64,000 nt of DNA from Casuarina equisetifolia (Eukaryota; Streptophyta; Magnoliopsida; Fagales; Casuarinaceae). The stretch spans positions 20,610,853 through 20,674,852 of the forward strand of contig CM052358.1 of NCBI GenBank assembly GCA_028551475.1. Reading direction: 5' to 3'. Made by a program: the position numbers and the translations under genes. Under the pieces are notes generated by a model. That model saw only the letters and a program-made list of their open reading frames with translations, was not told the origin of the DNA and did no database searches. Of the stretch, positions 22,938 through 34,585 are shown in pieces; the first letter of the stretch is position 1; every line of letters begins with the position of its first letter.

Positions 22938-25818
22938 TCATGACACCTTTCTTGATAGGTTCTTAAACCCGCAGCCAATACATTTGAGTTCAACTGTTCC
23001 CGAGGATGGATCTAACTCGATAGCAAATGTGACACCAAGGAAATCTCTGATGTGTCTTAATGTCTCGATTCCGTCGGTCGAGAGCTTCCCTACCCGGACC
23101 TTTGAGACATCTTGTGGACACAATGCACAGAGCAGAAACAACAAATCCTACAAAGCAGTCAGTAGAGACAACATTAGAGGAGGTGAATCACAACAAAAGG
23201 CAAATAGAACCCATCATTAGCAAAATGAATATCACAATGTTATTTATTTATTTATTTTATTCTGGGCAATTCCTATCAGCATTATGGTTCAAATTTAAAC
23301 CAAACTTATCGTGTGCAAAATCTTTTAGAATAACACATTTGAACCACAATTCCAACTTGCACTAAAGTCAACACTTCCAAACAATAAAGTGCAAACAGAC
23401 TACACAATAATGACAATTTGGTGTTACCAACTAATGCAAAACCACCAAGGGGAAAATCCCTCTCACTAAAATGGTCATAACTAACACAGGCAATTAATAG
23501 TTTAAAATGCTAAACTATTGATGGCAAACACATGGGTGCTGAGTGTAACGTGGACGAACTATTGGGGTGCATGTAAATTACCAATAGCAAAATAAGTATT
23601 CTAAACCATTTATTTGAGGCCAAAGAGGTTAACAAAATCACGAGGAACTATTTTAACAGGAAAATTGTAGGTATCTCCTTGAACCAAGTAAGATCTTGTT
23701 ATTTTATTTTATTTGTTTACAAATACTCAAAGGGGGTGGGGGATTTTTGGTGTTTCGAACTAGGAACCTCTTTGGTCCCAGACTGTATGGTTTAACCTAA
23801 GCAAAGGCTTCTTTACAGCTAGTAAGAGAAATCAATAGAAGTCTCAGGAATTTAATCCATGCAAACTACTTCCAAGTCTAGTGCCAAACATATCCCAAAA
23901 GTACTATCTCAACGAAATAGTTCAGTGGAAGAGTAGAATCGAACTGCAAGCGCACCAGTAAAACCAGTAAGTCAGTGTCGATCTAATAAATTGGCATACA
24001 GCTCACTCATATGGTAGAATAGAACTAACAACAAAGCCAATAGCTTAGAAGATCAAAATGAGCACAATGACCAAGCACAAACCTGGTACGTTGAATCAAC
24101 CACTCCCCCTTGAACAATCTTCCCCTGTAGAACCGAAGCAATTTGCTCACCTACATCTGCAGGAGGCGTCAACTCTTTCCGTTCATCTTCAATATCACCT
24201 GTCTCTTCTGTCCGTGGATAAGCAACAGCAGTATCAGCAGATATGAAGCAACCAGAATTGGTTTCCGCAACCAATGAAATTCCAAAGCCAGGAGAGCTGC
24301 CATCAAATTATCACTTCCCTAAATGAGACTTATTCAATAAGGCATTGAAAAACATTAGAAATAAGCAACTAATGCTATCTGCTAAAAAGGAAACCATACT
24401 TTCCAGCTTGTGGTCCCGCTTTGTGATCAGTAAAGATGTGAACATCTGGTATTAAACGATTAAATATTCCGCGGGCAGCATGTATCATGGCATTTTCAAA
24501 TTGGGAAGACACCCTGGTTGAGAAAGTAACTCCTCTAATCCTCTTAACCATTCCAAAGTCAGTCCATGTTACTGCCTGCAGATCAAATCATGTTAGAAAA
24601 CTAGAAAATAGATGAATTACCACTAGATGCAAGATCACTCACATTTAGACTTTGAACAGATGGAACTGCCAAAATAACTTCTCCACCTCCATAAGGAGAA
24701 GATCCGCGACTCTCTATTTTTAGATCTAATCCCTCCGAAGGGACTCCAAAGCGCTTTAACAAGGGGAAGGTAGTGGACCGGAATGTGTCCACAGATGGGT
24801 CCTTACAATCATTAGTAATTCCTGGAAAACAGCATAGCCTCCATGATATATAATACTGCAAGTACTCTTAAAATAGGTTGGATCTTTGTCATGCTCAGGT
24901 AGTGTGATCCAATGTATATGTTATTTGCCCAATTTTTAACATTATCAAAAGTTCTATGGACGCAAAATATTGGTTATTTCCATCTAACAAGCTCTTACAG
25001 ATCCAAATTTAAGTCTTCATTCTCGTCTAATCAAAAGCAAATTCACATTCAGAAGAATCTGTTCCGAAGCAAAATACTATTCTTTCTTTCATTGAAGTTC
25101 TCATTCAGTTTAAGAATTTAATCTGTTCATCACAGCTACCGCTATATTATCTACGCTGACATCTTCTGTATGCTGATGGCTTCGAGCTCACATAACACGT
25201 GTACCGAACACAAGATCACAGAGCAGAGAAGCCAATGAGAGGAACAAGAAGAAGTCCAAATAAAAGTAACTGCGGCGAAGGATAAGCCAACTAAGCTTGG
25301 CCAATTGGTCCAAGAAAAAATTTACCTTTGAGCCTCATAGTAAGAGGTTTCTTGCCGAACAAACCAAGCAAGATCAATGGCTTCAAGAAATAACCAATGG
25401 ATCGACTAACACCACAGTCATGCACAAGATGTCTTCCACCCATCACAGTGCCGGGCTTATACGTCAGTTCGGTACCTGCCACACATTTACCAAATCAAAC
25501 CAACAAGAAAATCATCTTCATTACAAACAATTACAAGTCCTAAAGACACCCATGTCGCTATTGTCACATTAATAACAACACAAGTTATAATTATTGAGGC
25601 AATATAAATTTACCAGTTTCGTTGATTTCGAAAACGCAGTCGTCGCAGACTTTCTCGAACAAGTGGACCAGGGAGACCTCGTGGGGGCGAAGGCCAGGCA
25701 GGGTCTCTTCGGCGCGGATTTCTTCTATCACAACGGGACACCGCGAGAGCGTTGCCAGCAGAAGCCTTTGCCTCAGGTTCTCACCCCCCTTCAGCCTCCT
25801 GTACGTCGTCTTCTCCAT
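22938..25818 (-). CDS. RCL1: RNA 3'-terminal phosphate cyclase-like protein, copy A (377 aa, six exons)
   Basis: RCL1 is a nucleolar ribosome-biogenesis factor that works with the GTPase Bms1 in early 18S pre-rRNA cleavage; unlike RtcA it is considered inactive as a cyclase. Exons in transcript order: 25818-25614, 25475-25326, 24821-24643, 24575-24400, 24296-24083 and 23147-22938. All six join in frame with GT-AG ends. Seen: N-terminal YRRLKG..NLRQRLLLATL, VHDCGVSRSIGYFL, the GGGEV glycine motif, TWTDFGMVKRIRG, SPGFGISLVAETNSGCF, PPADVGEQIASVL and the end GFKNLSRKVS. Length agrees with the plant family (about 375 aa). An upstream in-frame ATG at 25881 exists, but the 25818 start matches the family N-terminus and copy B. 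Compared with copy B I count about 39 differences by eye (about 90% identity). Glu2 and Gly12-Glu13 depart from the MGK...GSQ form seen in B. Intact, so probably functional. Confidence 0.92.
23736..23820. repeat. SINE-like repeat fragment
   Basis: Within RCL1 copy A's last intron, GGGGGATTTTTGGTG, TTTCGAAC and CTCTTTGGTCCCA match in order parts of 55660-55700. The complement of TTTCGAAC resembles a pol III B box (GTTCGAA). No such insert is seen at the matching place in copy B, so it may have arrived after the duplication. No target-site duplication was identified. Confidence 0.35.
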
Positions 25819-26031
25819 TGCACTCGTCCTTCCTCGGGCCCTGTATCTGCCCGTGAGAGAACACCGACGAGTAGATGTCATTGAAGCCCCTAAAGCTGAG
25901 GGTTTATCGTTCCAACCGAACTGGGTTTAAAGGAGTGAACGACGCCGACCTGCAAACCAAACCGACGCGGAATAATTCGTGGGGAGGAGGTTTTAGGAGA
26001 GAGCTTAAGGGCTCAGGCTCTTGTCTTTCAT

Positions 26032-26037
26032 TGGGCC
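26032..26037 (+). promoter_or_regulatory. TGGGCC site II-like element upstream of RCL1 copy A
   Basis: TGGGCC lies about 215 bp upstream of the copy A start codon. Such site II elements, read by TCP factors, are common before plant ribosome-biogenesis genes. A G/A-rich leader with GAGGGTTTA (about 25893) lies between. Function is inferred. Confidence 0.35.
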
Positions 26038-26604
26038 AATGTTCTAAATCCAAAACAAAAAGCAATGGGGCTGGGATCGGCCGGCACCAAGCAAGAATAA
26101 TTTTTTCTTTTGGCAATTAGACTTTCTATTTTACTTTCACACTAAGATTTGCTATTTTTGCAAGTGACCATGGTGGACATTTGACCTCAATATCATATTT
26201 GTTTTAATAATTCTTTTTTCTTTTTTTTTTCGGGTTTTAAAGAAAGGATCATGTTTGACACCAAGACAAGTTGAAGGGGGCAACCAACTTTTTAGAAGAT
26301 TTTCTACTAACTAATAAAGAGGGATACAAATAAGGCATTCAAATCTATAATATTAGATTTTGTTAAGAGGTGGTATGAATTTGTATTATATTGTGATGAG
26401 TTAGATTAATTTACACTAAAGTGTGTGTTGGTGATAAGGGCAATTATATAAAATGATATACTGAAATAATAACAATGATAGTAGTAAAGATAAAACTTAA
26501 AGTCAACAAGTATCTAATTTAGTTGAGAATTGGTGTTGTTTGGAATTTTTTAGTCCCAGATTGTACACTCAAATGTGTGTGTAAAAATAAATAAATAAGA
26601 CAAG

Positions 26605-26682
26605 ACCCAAGCCAATGGTTGAGTGGTAAAAAAAAAATCACTTTTGACATCAATGTTCTTGGTTTAAATCTCCTCACTCCCA

Positions 26683-26683
<1 letters not shown>
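26605..26683 (+). repeat. tRNA-like (SINE-type) repeat fragment, copy A
   Basis: CCAATGGTTGAGTGGTAA resembles a pol III A box and GGTTTAAATCTCC a B box, spaced as in tRNA-derived SINEs and followed at once by (CA)n. The same unit is present in copy B (about 32815-32890), so it predates the duplication. Confidence 0.35.

Positions 26684-26724
<41 letters not shown>
26684..26724. repeat. CA microsatellite followed by TA run
   Basis: (CA)16 at 26684-26715 runs into about five TA units. Copy B lacks the expansion at the matching place (about 32880-32900), so it arose or shrank after the duplication. Confidence 0.9.
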
Positions 26725-26725
<1 letters not shown>

Positions 26726-27869
26726 AAAACTAATAATGGTAGAGACAAGGGTGCCTATCTTAGAAATTTTTATTTTCCATTTGTAGTAATTCTAACACCT
26801 TCTTTAACCATCAGAAGCAAAATTGTAGTTCTATAAGTAGTATCAAATGGAAATCTAAATCATAAGTTATACTATGATCTTATTCACATGACTAATAGGT
26901 TTAAATATAATCTTAAAAAAATTATTTATATTTTAAAATTAATAGATTACAGAAAATGTTTTTAAGTATTGTAAGACATTCTAACAAATTTAAGTTCTTA
27001 GACCTTTAAAATCTTAAGACCTTCCCAAGCCTCAAAGAACTAAACTATGGGAGATGTTTTCAACCATTCCCAAAATTGTCATCTTTAAATATTTCTTCCC
27101 CTTGTAGTAAAGTAGGATTGGAATCTTCATCAACTAAATTCCAATAATGAATTTCTACAAGGAATTCTTATTAAAGATTATACATGCATCTTCTAACTAA
27201 TTTTGGATAACAGCCCAAGGTAGCAATTGATAGATACCAATCCTTACATGGTCTCAACATGCATTTGATAAATTGTATGCACAATGTTCTACTTTTATTC
27301 ATGCAAAATATGAACAACACAAGGCAAATTAAAGCATTTAAGATAGATATGCACTAGAAACCCTGAAGAGGTTATTAAGTTATTCATGACAAGCCATGAT
27401 TATTAGGTGTACTTAGTGAGCTATTTCATCTACGTGTCAAGAAAATAACACTTGGATGCTTGGTACAAGGTAGAAACCTCCCAAATTATTTACCAAGTCA
27501 TTTGGGAAAGCACAATTTTGTTGTCTTCTTGACTTGTTAAATGTCATCAATTTTTACTCCACTTGAAAGGGGAGTACAAAAGACATTTGTAAAAGGGTTT
27601 CACTAATTAACCTAAGATAACAACAAAGCCTAGATACAAGAAAAAGATTGAGCATATACCATGTATAACATGCATAACAAATGTGGTAAACAATAGAATC
27701 TTTCCAAATAAAACTATAAAGAACTATGCATATATATTTCTTGATATATATCCTTTCTCTTACATTCTCCTCATTGTGAGATTATTTTTTTTCCCCCTAA
27801 TCCTTATACACCATTATGGGCCCTTTCTCCTTTAGTGAGTCCTTAACCCCTTTTTAAGGACCCAATATA

Positions 27870-28225
27870 TAACGTGCACATGTAAAACCTGGGCTGCCTG
27901 ATCTATAGGGTACACATGTACCACACACGTCACGGTTCTATAAGGCATTGTGTACCAAGCGAGCCACCGAATCAGTCGTGGACGAACCACAAATGCCACT
28001 TGATCTATAACACACACATGCCCTTGGGTTGTCAACCATTCTTAGGACCCAAATCATAAGGTATGTACTATAGGCACCACCCAATTCAAAAGACATAGGT
28101 GTACCATGGGCTGTTGTTTGATCCATAAGACATGCACGTACCTTATGTACAGCTCGAATTATAAGACACGTGTGCACCACACCTTCCACCTAATCTGTAA
28201 GACATGCACGTACCTTTTGGTGGGT
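27870..28225. repeat. Degenerate minisatellite between the two RCL1 units
   Basis: A loosely repeated motif of the type GATCYATAAGACAYGCACGTACC recurs about seven to nine times at irregular 30-60 bp steps, for example at about 27898, 27999, 28051, 28117, 28156 and 28189. The clearest pair, ATAAGACATGCACGTACCTT and GTAAGACATGCACGTACCTT, are at about 28125 and 28196. It sits in the spacer (27741-28619) not shared between the duplicated units. Minus-strand open frames across it are rich in repeated residues and are not genes. Confidence 0.65.
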
Positions 28226-29204
28226 CTTTAACCCTTTCCCACTTTTTTTTTTTGGCATGTGGAACATTGGCAAATAAGTTGCCGCACCTAAAAACCAATG
28301 TTTTTCCAAAAGAATAATTTTCTTATTTACAAGAAAAGATTAGTATTACCTTGTATTCAAATGAAATTAATTGTTCAACTCGTAAAATATTGATGCAACC
28401 CTTATATTTGCCCACCATTTGATATGGAGTTCCATGCAACCAAGGATTAGCTGAGAGAAGGGCCTTATGTGGAGGTGGCATAGGTGGGTTGGCCTAAATG
28501 CCCAAACCTCAGTAGTTAATCTGGCCATTATTGGGTTAAAATTAGTTTGTAGGTGGGTTTGGCCTAAAATGCCCATAACTCAGTAATTTATAGGGTGGCT
28601 TTTAATAAAAGTGGGCAGAGTATGGGAACCCATATTGAAGTAGTTCTAATTTCTTTCAATTCAGATGAAGAATTCTTATCGGAGAAAGCTTATTATAGCT
28701 GATAAACAGCTTCTAGATAAAAATGACTTCTGGAATAATCTTTTACATGAAACCAAAGATATGAATAGCTACTTCTATTTAAGCACCATCACTGTGCTTC
28801 AGATTACGCGTTTGAATCATTATAGAGAGATCTACAGTTTGCAATTGACTACTTCGTGACTATCTCAAAAAGAAAAGGGAAAAAGTTTCTCTTTCCTGCT
28901 TTTGCAAATTCAAGAAAAACCCAGAAAATTCCCATGAACGCCCAAATTTTACATTTTGGCTGTCACCATGCCAAAGATACTCCTTTCAATTGGATATTCA
29001 ACAAGAAGTAATTTGAGAAGACATCAAAATCTGTCCCCTTAAGTCCTTGCTGACAAGATGATGCTAAATTTCAAGTCAACAAGACACTCAAGGACGAAGT
29101 AGAAAATTCTTTGCAGGTCGATGAACGTAGTGCACTCTGAAGGTAATTTGATTTACATACGATATCAGATAATATGAGGGGTCATTAACTTGAATAAGTT
29201 ACTC

Positions 29205-32091
29205 TCATGACACCTTTCTAGATAGGTTCTTAAACCCGCAGCCAATACATTTGAGTACAACAGTCCCCGACGATGGATCTGGCTTGATAACAAATTTGAC
29301 CCCAAGGAAATCTCTGATATGCCGTAATGTCTCTATTCCGTAGGGCGAAAGCTTCCCTACCCGAACCTTTGAGACATCTTGTGGACACAATGCACAAAGC
29401 AGAAATAACAAACCCTGCAAAACAACCAGTAGAGACAACATAAGAGGAGGTGAATGACAACAAAAGGCAAATGAGAACCCATCATTAGCAAAATGATTTT
29501 CACAATGGTTTTCTTTGTTTTTTTTTTGGGTAATTCCTATCAGCATTATGATTCAAATTTAAACCAAACTTATCATGCGCAAAATATTTTAGAATAACAC
29601 ATCTGAACCACAGTTCCAACTTGCACTAAAGTCAACATTTCCGAACAATTAAGTGCAAACAGATCAATAAGATTAAGATGTTACCAATTGATGCTAAACT
29701 CTACCAAGGAGAAAATCCCCGTAAATAAAATGGCCATAACTAACAGAAGCAATTAATAGTTTAAAATGTTAAACTATTGATAGCAAACACGTGGAGAATA
29801 TAACATTGAATGACTTGGGGTGCATGTGTAATTTAGCAATAGCAAAATAAGTATTTTAAACCATTTAATTGCTTTCAAAAACAATAATTTGATGCCAAAA
29901 AAGTTTACAAAATCACAATTAGGAACCATTTAACAGGGAAACTGCAAATATCTCCTTGGACCTAGTAAGACAAACTGGTAAAAGTCTCAGGACTTTAATC
30001 CTGCAAACTACTTCCATGTCTCATAAAAGACAGCAATAAAATTTGAATCCTATCTTAACATTCAAAAAAAAAAAACCAAGCTAGTGCCAAACATATCCCA
30101 AAAGCACTATCTCAACGAAATAGTTTTCGAAGATTAGAATAGAACTGCAAGTGCACCAGTAAAACCAGTAAGCCAGAATTGGTCTAATAAAGTGTATACA
30201 ACTCACTCATATGGTAGAACAAAATTAACAACAAAGCCAATGGTTTAGAAGATCAAAATGAGCACAATGACCTAGCACAAACCTGGTGCGTTGAATCAAC
30301 CACTCCCCCTTGCTCAATCTCCCCAAGTAGCACTGAAGCAATTTGCTCACCAACATCTGCAGGAGGCGTCAACTCTTTCTTTTCATCTTCAATATCACCT
30401 GTCTCTTCTGTCCGTGCATAAGCAACAGCAGTATCAGCAGATATGAAGCAACCAGAATTGGTTTCCGCAACCAATGAAATTCCAAAGCCAGGAGAGCTGC
30501 CATCAAATTATCACTTCCCTAAATGAGACTTATTCAATAAGGAATTGAAAAACACTAGAAATAAACAACTAATGCTATCTAATAGAAAAGAAACCATACT
30601 TTCCAGCTAGTGGTCCCGCTTTGTGATCAGTAAAGATGTGAACATCTGGTATAAAACGATTAAATATTCCACGGGCAGCATGTATCATGGCATTCTCAAA
30701 TTGCGAAGACACCCTGGTTGAGAAAGTAACTCCTCTAATCCTCTTAACCATTCCAAAGTCAGTCCATGTTACTGCCTGCAGACCAAATCATGTAAGAAAA
30801 CTAGAAAATAGATGAATTACCACTAGATGCAAGATCACTCACATTTAGACTTTGAACAGATGGAACTGCCAAAAGAACTTCTCCACCTCCTTGAGGAGAA
30901 GATCCACGACTCTCTATTTTTAGGTCTAGTCCTTCTGAGGGAACTCCAAACTGCTTTAACAAGGGGATGGTAGTGGACCGGAATGTGTCCACAGATGGGT
31001 CCTTAGAATCATTAGTAATTCCTGAAAAACAGCACGGCATCCATCATATATAATACTGCAAATACTCTTAAAAGAGGTTGGATCTTGTCATGCTTAGGCT
31101 GTGTGATCCAATGTATATACTATATTCACTATTTTTAACCTTGGATCACTGTTTTTTTACCTTCTTCAGCCCCCTCCTCCACTCAACACCAAAACAATGT
31201 TGCTCCAACCTAAACAACATTATCAAAAGTTCTATGACGCAAAACATTTGGTTATTTCCATCTAACAAGCTCTTATAGATCCAAATTTGAATTTTCATTC
31301 TCGTCTAATCAAAAGCAAATTCACATTCAGAAGAATTTGTTGTGAAGCAAAATATTATTATTTCTTTCATTTAAGTTCTCATTCAGTTTAAGAATTAATC
31401 TGTGCGTCACGCTATGGCTATATTATCTAAGCTGACATCTTCTGTATGCTCAAGGCTTCGAGCTCACATAACAAATGTATTGAACACAAGGTCGCTGAGC
31501 AGAAGCCAATGAGAGGAACAACAAGCAGTCCAAATAAAAATAACTGCGGAAAAGGATAAGCCAACTAAGCATGGCCAATTGGTCCAGGATAAAGGTTACC
31601 TTTGAGCCTTATAGTTAGAGGTTTCTTGCCGAACAAACCAAGCAAGATCAATGGCTCCAAGAAATACCCAATGGATCGACTAACACCGCAGTCATGCACA
31701 AGATGTCTTCCACCCATCACAGTGCCGGGCTTATACTTCAGTTTGGTACCTGCCACACATTTACATAATCAAACCAGTAAGAAAATCGTCTTCATTACAA
31801 ATAAAACTAGCCCTAACAACACCCATGTCGCTATTGTCCCATTAATAAGAACACAAGGCATAATTATCGAGGCAATATAATTTTACCGGTTTCGTTGATT
31901 TCAACAACGCAGTCGTCGGAGATTTTCTCGAACAAGCGGAGCAGGGTGACCTCGTGGGGGCGAAGGCCAGGCAGGGTCTCGTCGGCGTGGATTTCCTCTA
32001 TCAGAATGGGACACGCCGAAAGCGTCGCCAGCAGAAGTCTTTGCCTCAGGTTCTGACTGCCCTTCAGCCTTCTGTACGTCGTCTTCCCCAT
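29205..32091 (-). CDS. RCL1: RNA 3'-terminal phosphate cyclase-like protein, copy B (377 aa, six exons)
   Basis: Paralogue of copy A with identical exon lengths and phases. Exons in transcript order: 32091-31887, 31749-31600, 31021-30843, 30775-30600, 30496-30283 and 29414-29205. It starts MGKTTYRRLKGSQNLRQRL, which is nearer to the family N-terminus as I know it than copy A is. Reading frame, splice sites and stop are all preserved. Differences from copy A cluster in exon 1 (14 of 69 residues by my count) and exon 6 (8 of 69), while exons 2-5 differ at few places. One replacement, Leu for Gln in the GPQAG segment of exon 4, changes a position I believe is conserved. Same role is expected: early 18S rRNA processing in the nucleolus. 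Confidence 0.92.
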
Positions 32092-32367
32092 TTCACTCCT
32101 TCCTCAGCCCCTAAGAAAAAACCGACGACTAGATGTAATTGAAAACCTAAAGCTGAGGATTTATCGTTCCGCCGGAACTGGATTTAAAAGCGTAAACGAC
32201 ACCGACCTGCCAACCAAACCTCCGCTGAAGAATTCGAGAGGAGGAGGCTTTACCAGTGTAGGGTTTAAGAGGTAAGTACAGAAGCTTCCCAGAACAGGGT
32301 TTTGAGCGTTCAGGCTCTTGACTTTCACGGGCCGGGGTTCTGAATCCATAACAAAAAGCAACGGGGC

Positions 32368-32384
32368 TGGGCTTGGCCGGGCCC
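32368..32384 (+). promoter_or_regulatory. Site II-like elements upstream of RCL1 copy B
   Basis: TGGGCT (32368-32373) and GGGCCC (32379-32384) lie about 280 bp before the copy B start. An AGGGTTTA telo-box-like stretch (about 32261) lies between. Both motif types are typical of plant ribosome-biogenesis promoters; activity here is inferred. Confidence 0.35.
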
Positions 32385-32814
32385 TTGTGAGGCTAAGGAA
32401 AGGTTGTCCACACCAAGCAAAAATAATTTTTTTTCTTTTGGCAATCTGACTTTCTATTTTCCTTTCACACTGAAATTTGCTGTTTCCACAAGTTTCCATG
32501 GTGGATTTGACCTCAAAATGATATTTGTCTTAATAATTTTCTTAATTTCTGAGGAGCGTGTCATGTTTGACATAGGACAAGTTGGGGAATAGTAACCAAT
32601 ATTTAGAACAGTTTCTAATGGCTCCTAAAAAGGTGTACAAATAAAGAAGGTTTTCAAATATGTAATATTAGATTTTAGTACAAGGTGGTATGGATTGTTA
32701 TTATATTGTGAAGAGTTAGATTTATTTACTCTAAAGTATGTGTTGGCAGTAAGGGTAATCATATAAAATGATATATTGAAGTAAAGACAATGATGATAGT
32801 GAAGATAAAAACCA

Positions 32815-32890
32815 AGCCAATGGTTGAGTGGCAAGAACTTATTAGCTTTTGACATTAATTTTAGGCTTAAATCTCCTCACCCTATTACCT
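32815..32890 (+). repeat. tRNA-like (SINE-type) repeat fragment, copy B
   Basis: CCAAGCCAATGGTTGAGTGG and TTAAATCTCCTCACC match the copy A unit at 26605-26683. The B-box-like part is more worn (GGCTTAAATCTCC). Confidence 0.35.
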
Positions 32891-34346
32891 ACAAAAAAAA
32901 AATAATAATTGCAGAAATAATGTATTAGAAAATTCATTTCCTTATTTGTAGTAATTCTAACATCTTTCTTTAACCATCGAAAGCAAAGTTGTAGGTTCTG
33001 TGAGCAATATCATAAGCAAACCTGAAACCATAAGTTATACTATGATCTTATTCACTTGACTAGTAAGATCTATATAATGTTAAAAAAATCCATTTATACT
33101 TTAAAGTCAATGCGTTATAGAGAAAGGTTTGTAAGTATTATAAGACATTATAACAAGTTTGAGGTCTTTTGCCTTACCTAAGCATCAAAGAACTTAACTA
33201 CGGGAGATGTTCTCAACCATCCCTAGCATCATCATCTCCAAATCCTTCTTTTTCTTGTAGTAAAATAGGATTGGCATCTTCATTAGGTAAATTCCAATTA
33301 TAAATTTCAACAAGGAGTATTTGTTAAAGGTATATACATGCATCTTTCACCTAATTTTGGATGATAGACGGAGATAGCAGTTGATAGATATCAATCGATA
33401 AATGGTCTCAAAATGAATTTCACAAATTGTATGCTTAAAATTGTATTCATGCAAAATATGAACAACATAAGGCAAACTTAAGTATTGAAGATAGAAAATA
33501 TGCACTGAAAACCTCAAAAGGTTATTAGGTTCTTCATGAGAAGCCATGAATTTTACTCATGGAATACTAGAGAATTTCATTGTGCTTCCATGTTGACATG
33601 GACAACTAACTAATGTCTTTAGTGTAATTGTTGAGCACCTTCATTTACATGTCAAGAAAATAACATTTGGATACTTGGTATGAGGTAGCAACCTCCTAAT
33701 TTGTTTGTTAATCCACTTAGGAAAGGATAACTTCAACATCTCCTTGATAAGTTGGATGTCATCTCTTTTTTCCCCAACTTGAAAAGACAGTACAAGGGAC
33801 ATTTGTAAAAAGGTCCAATAACCAACCTAAGATAATAGGAAAAGCCTAGATACAAGAAAAAAAAATTGAGCATTTATCATGTATAAAATGCAGTAACAAA
33901 AGAAGTATACAAGATAAAAGATATGGTAAAAAAGATAGAATCTTCCCAGATAAAAGTATAAAGTACAATGCAAGACAATGCTTTAAATTTTAAAAAATTG
34001 ATTCAATGTCATAGCTATGAACAAGGAATTGTTATCCTACTTAAGTGTAGATTATGTGTAAATAATATCTATATTCAAAAACTTGGTAATTGCATTTGTA
34101 CTTCTTTTGTGATTTCTTTGTTCTAATTCATCATCAATTTTCACATGAATAAAATTTTTGCTTTAACAATTTCCATCATTTGTACATTTCTTACCCTCAT
34201 CATTGAATGTCAAGGAAGAATGCTCCTTACAATGGTGAAGAAGGGAGGATATGTATAGAAAAATTTATGCTACATCATGTTGAAACATGGTTTCCTCTAC
34301 TTCAATGGCAAATATATAACACATTCCTAATCATCATTTTGATTTT

Positions 34347-34585
34347 TGTTAAAAATGTGTATTTGCCATGTATTGATGTTCTCCATTTCTCCTATAAAGG
34401 CTTTAATGAATTTTCATTGTATACTTGTACTTTCTTCCATGTAAAATCTTTCTACTCTTCTTTTTGTTCTTCTACGTTCATTCATTCAATCATGTATTCT
34501 CATTATCGAATATCATAATCACATCATTCACTTGGTTTTAATACCATTTTGCAAAGTTATTATGCAATCCTTAGTGTTTAAGATG
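34347..34585 (+). mobile_element. Left LTR of outer Copia element (degenerate)
   Basis: Pairs with 37913-38115: both begin TGTTAAAA.TGTGTAT, then share CTCCTATAAAGGCTTT / CACCCATAAAGGCTTT, TACTTTCTT, TTTACTCTTC or TCTACTCTTC, TTCATTCA and TTGCAAAGTTATT / TTGCTAAGTTATT. The TGTTA start is typical of Copia LTRs. The right border is approximate. Confidence 0.65.

Larger units (their letters stand above)
22460..27740. repeat. Tandem segmental duplication, unit A (carries RCL1 copy A)
   Basis: Aligns in direct orientation with 28620-33975 along its whole length: shared 3' flank (GGGAACCCATAT, CAGATGAAGAATTCTTATC), all six RCL1 exons and introns, the shared 5' leader, and over 1.5 kb of upstream non-coding DNA, ending near AAAGCCTAGATACAAGAAAAA. 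Offset between matching positions is about 6.1-6.3 kb. Boundaries were set by eye, within roughly 50 bp. Confidence 0.9.
28620..33975. repeat. Tandem segmental duplication, unit B (carries RCL1 copy B)
   Basis: Second unit of the direct duplication described at 22460-27740. Downstream of the homology (after about 33975) sequence similarity stops and Copia-derived DNA begins within 400 bp. Confidence 0.9.

Noticed and set aside
25594-25930. Plus-strand frames of about 100 codons opposite RCL1 copy A exon 1
   Set aside because: Shadows of the minus-strand exon; the minus strand carries the conserved protein.
27832-28189. Minus-strand frames of 67-83 codons in the RCL1 spacer
   Set aside because: They follow the degenerate minisatellite and reflect its repetition, not coding.
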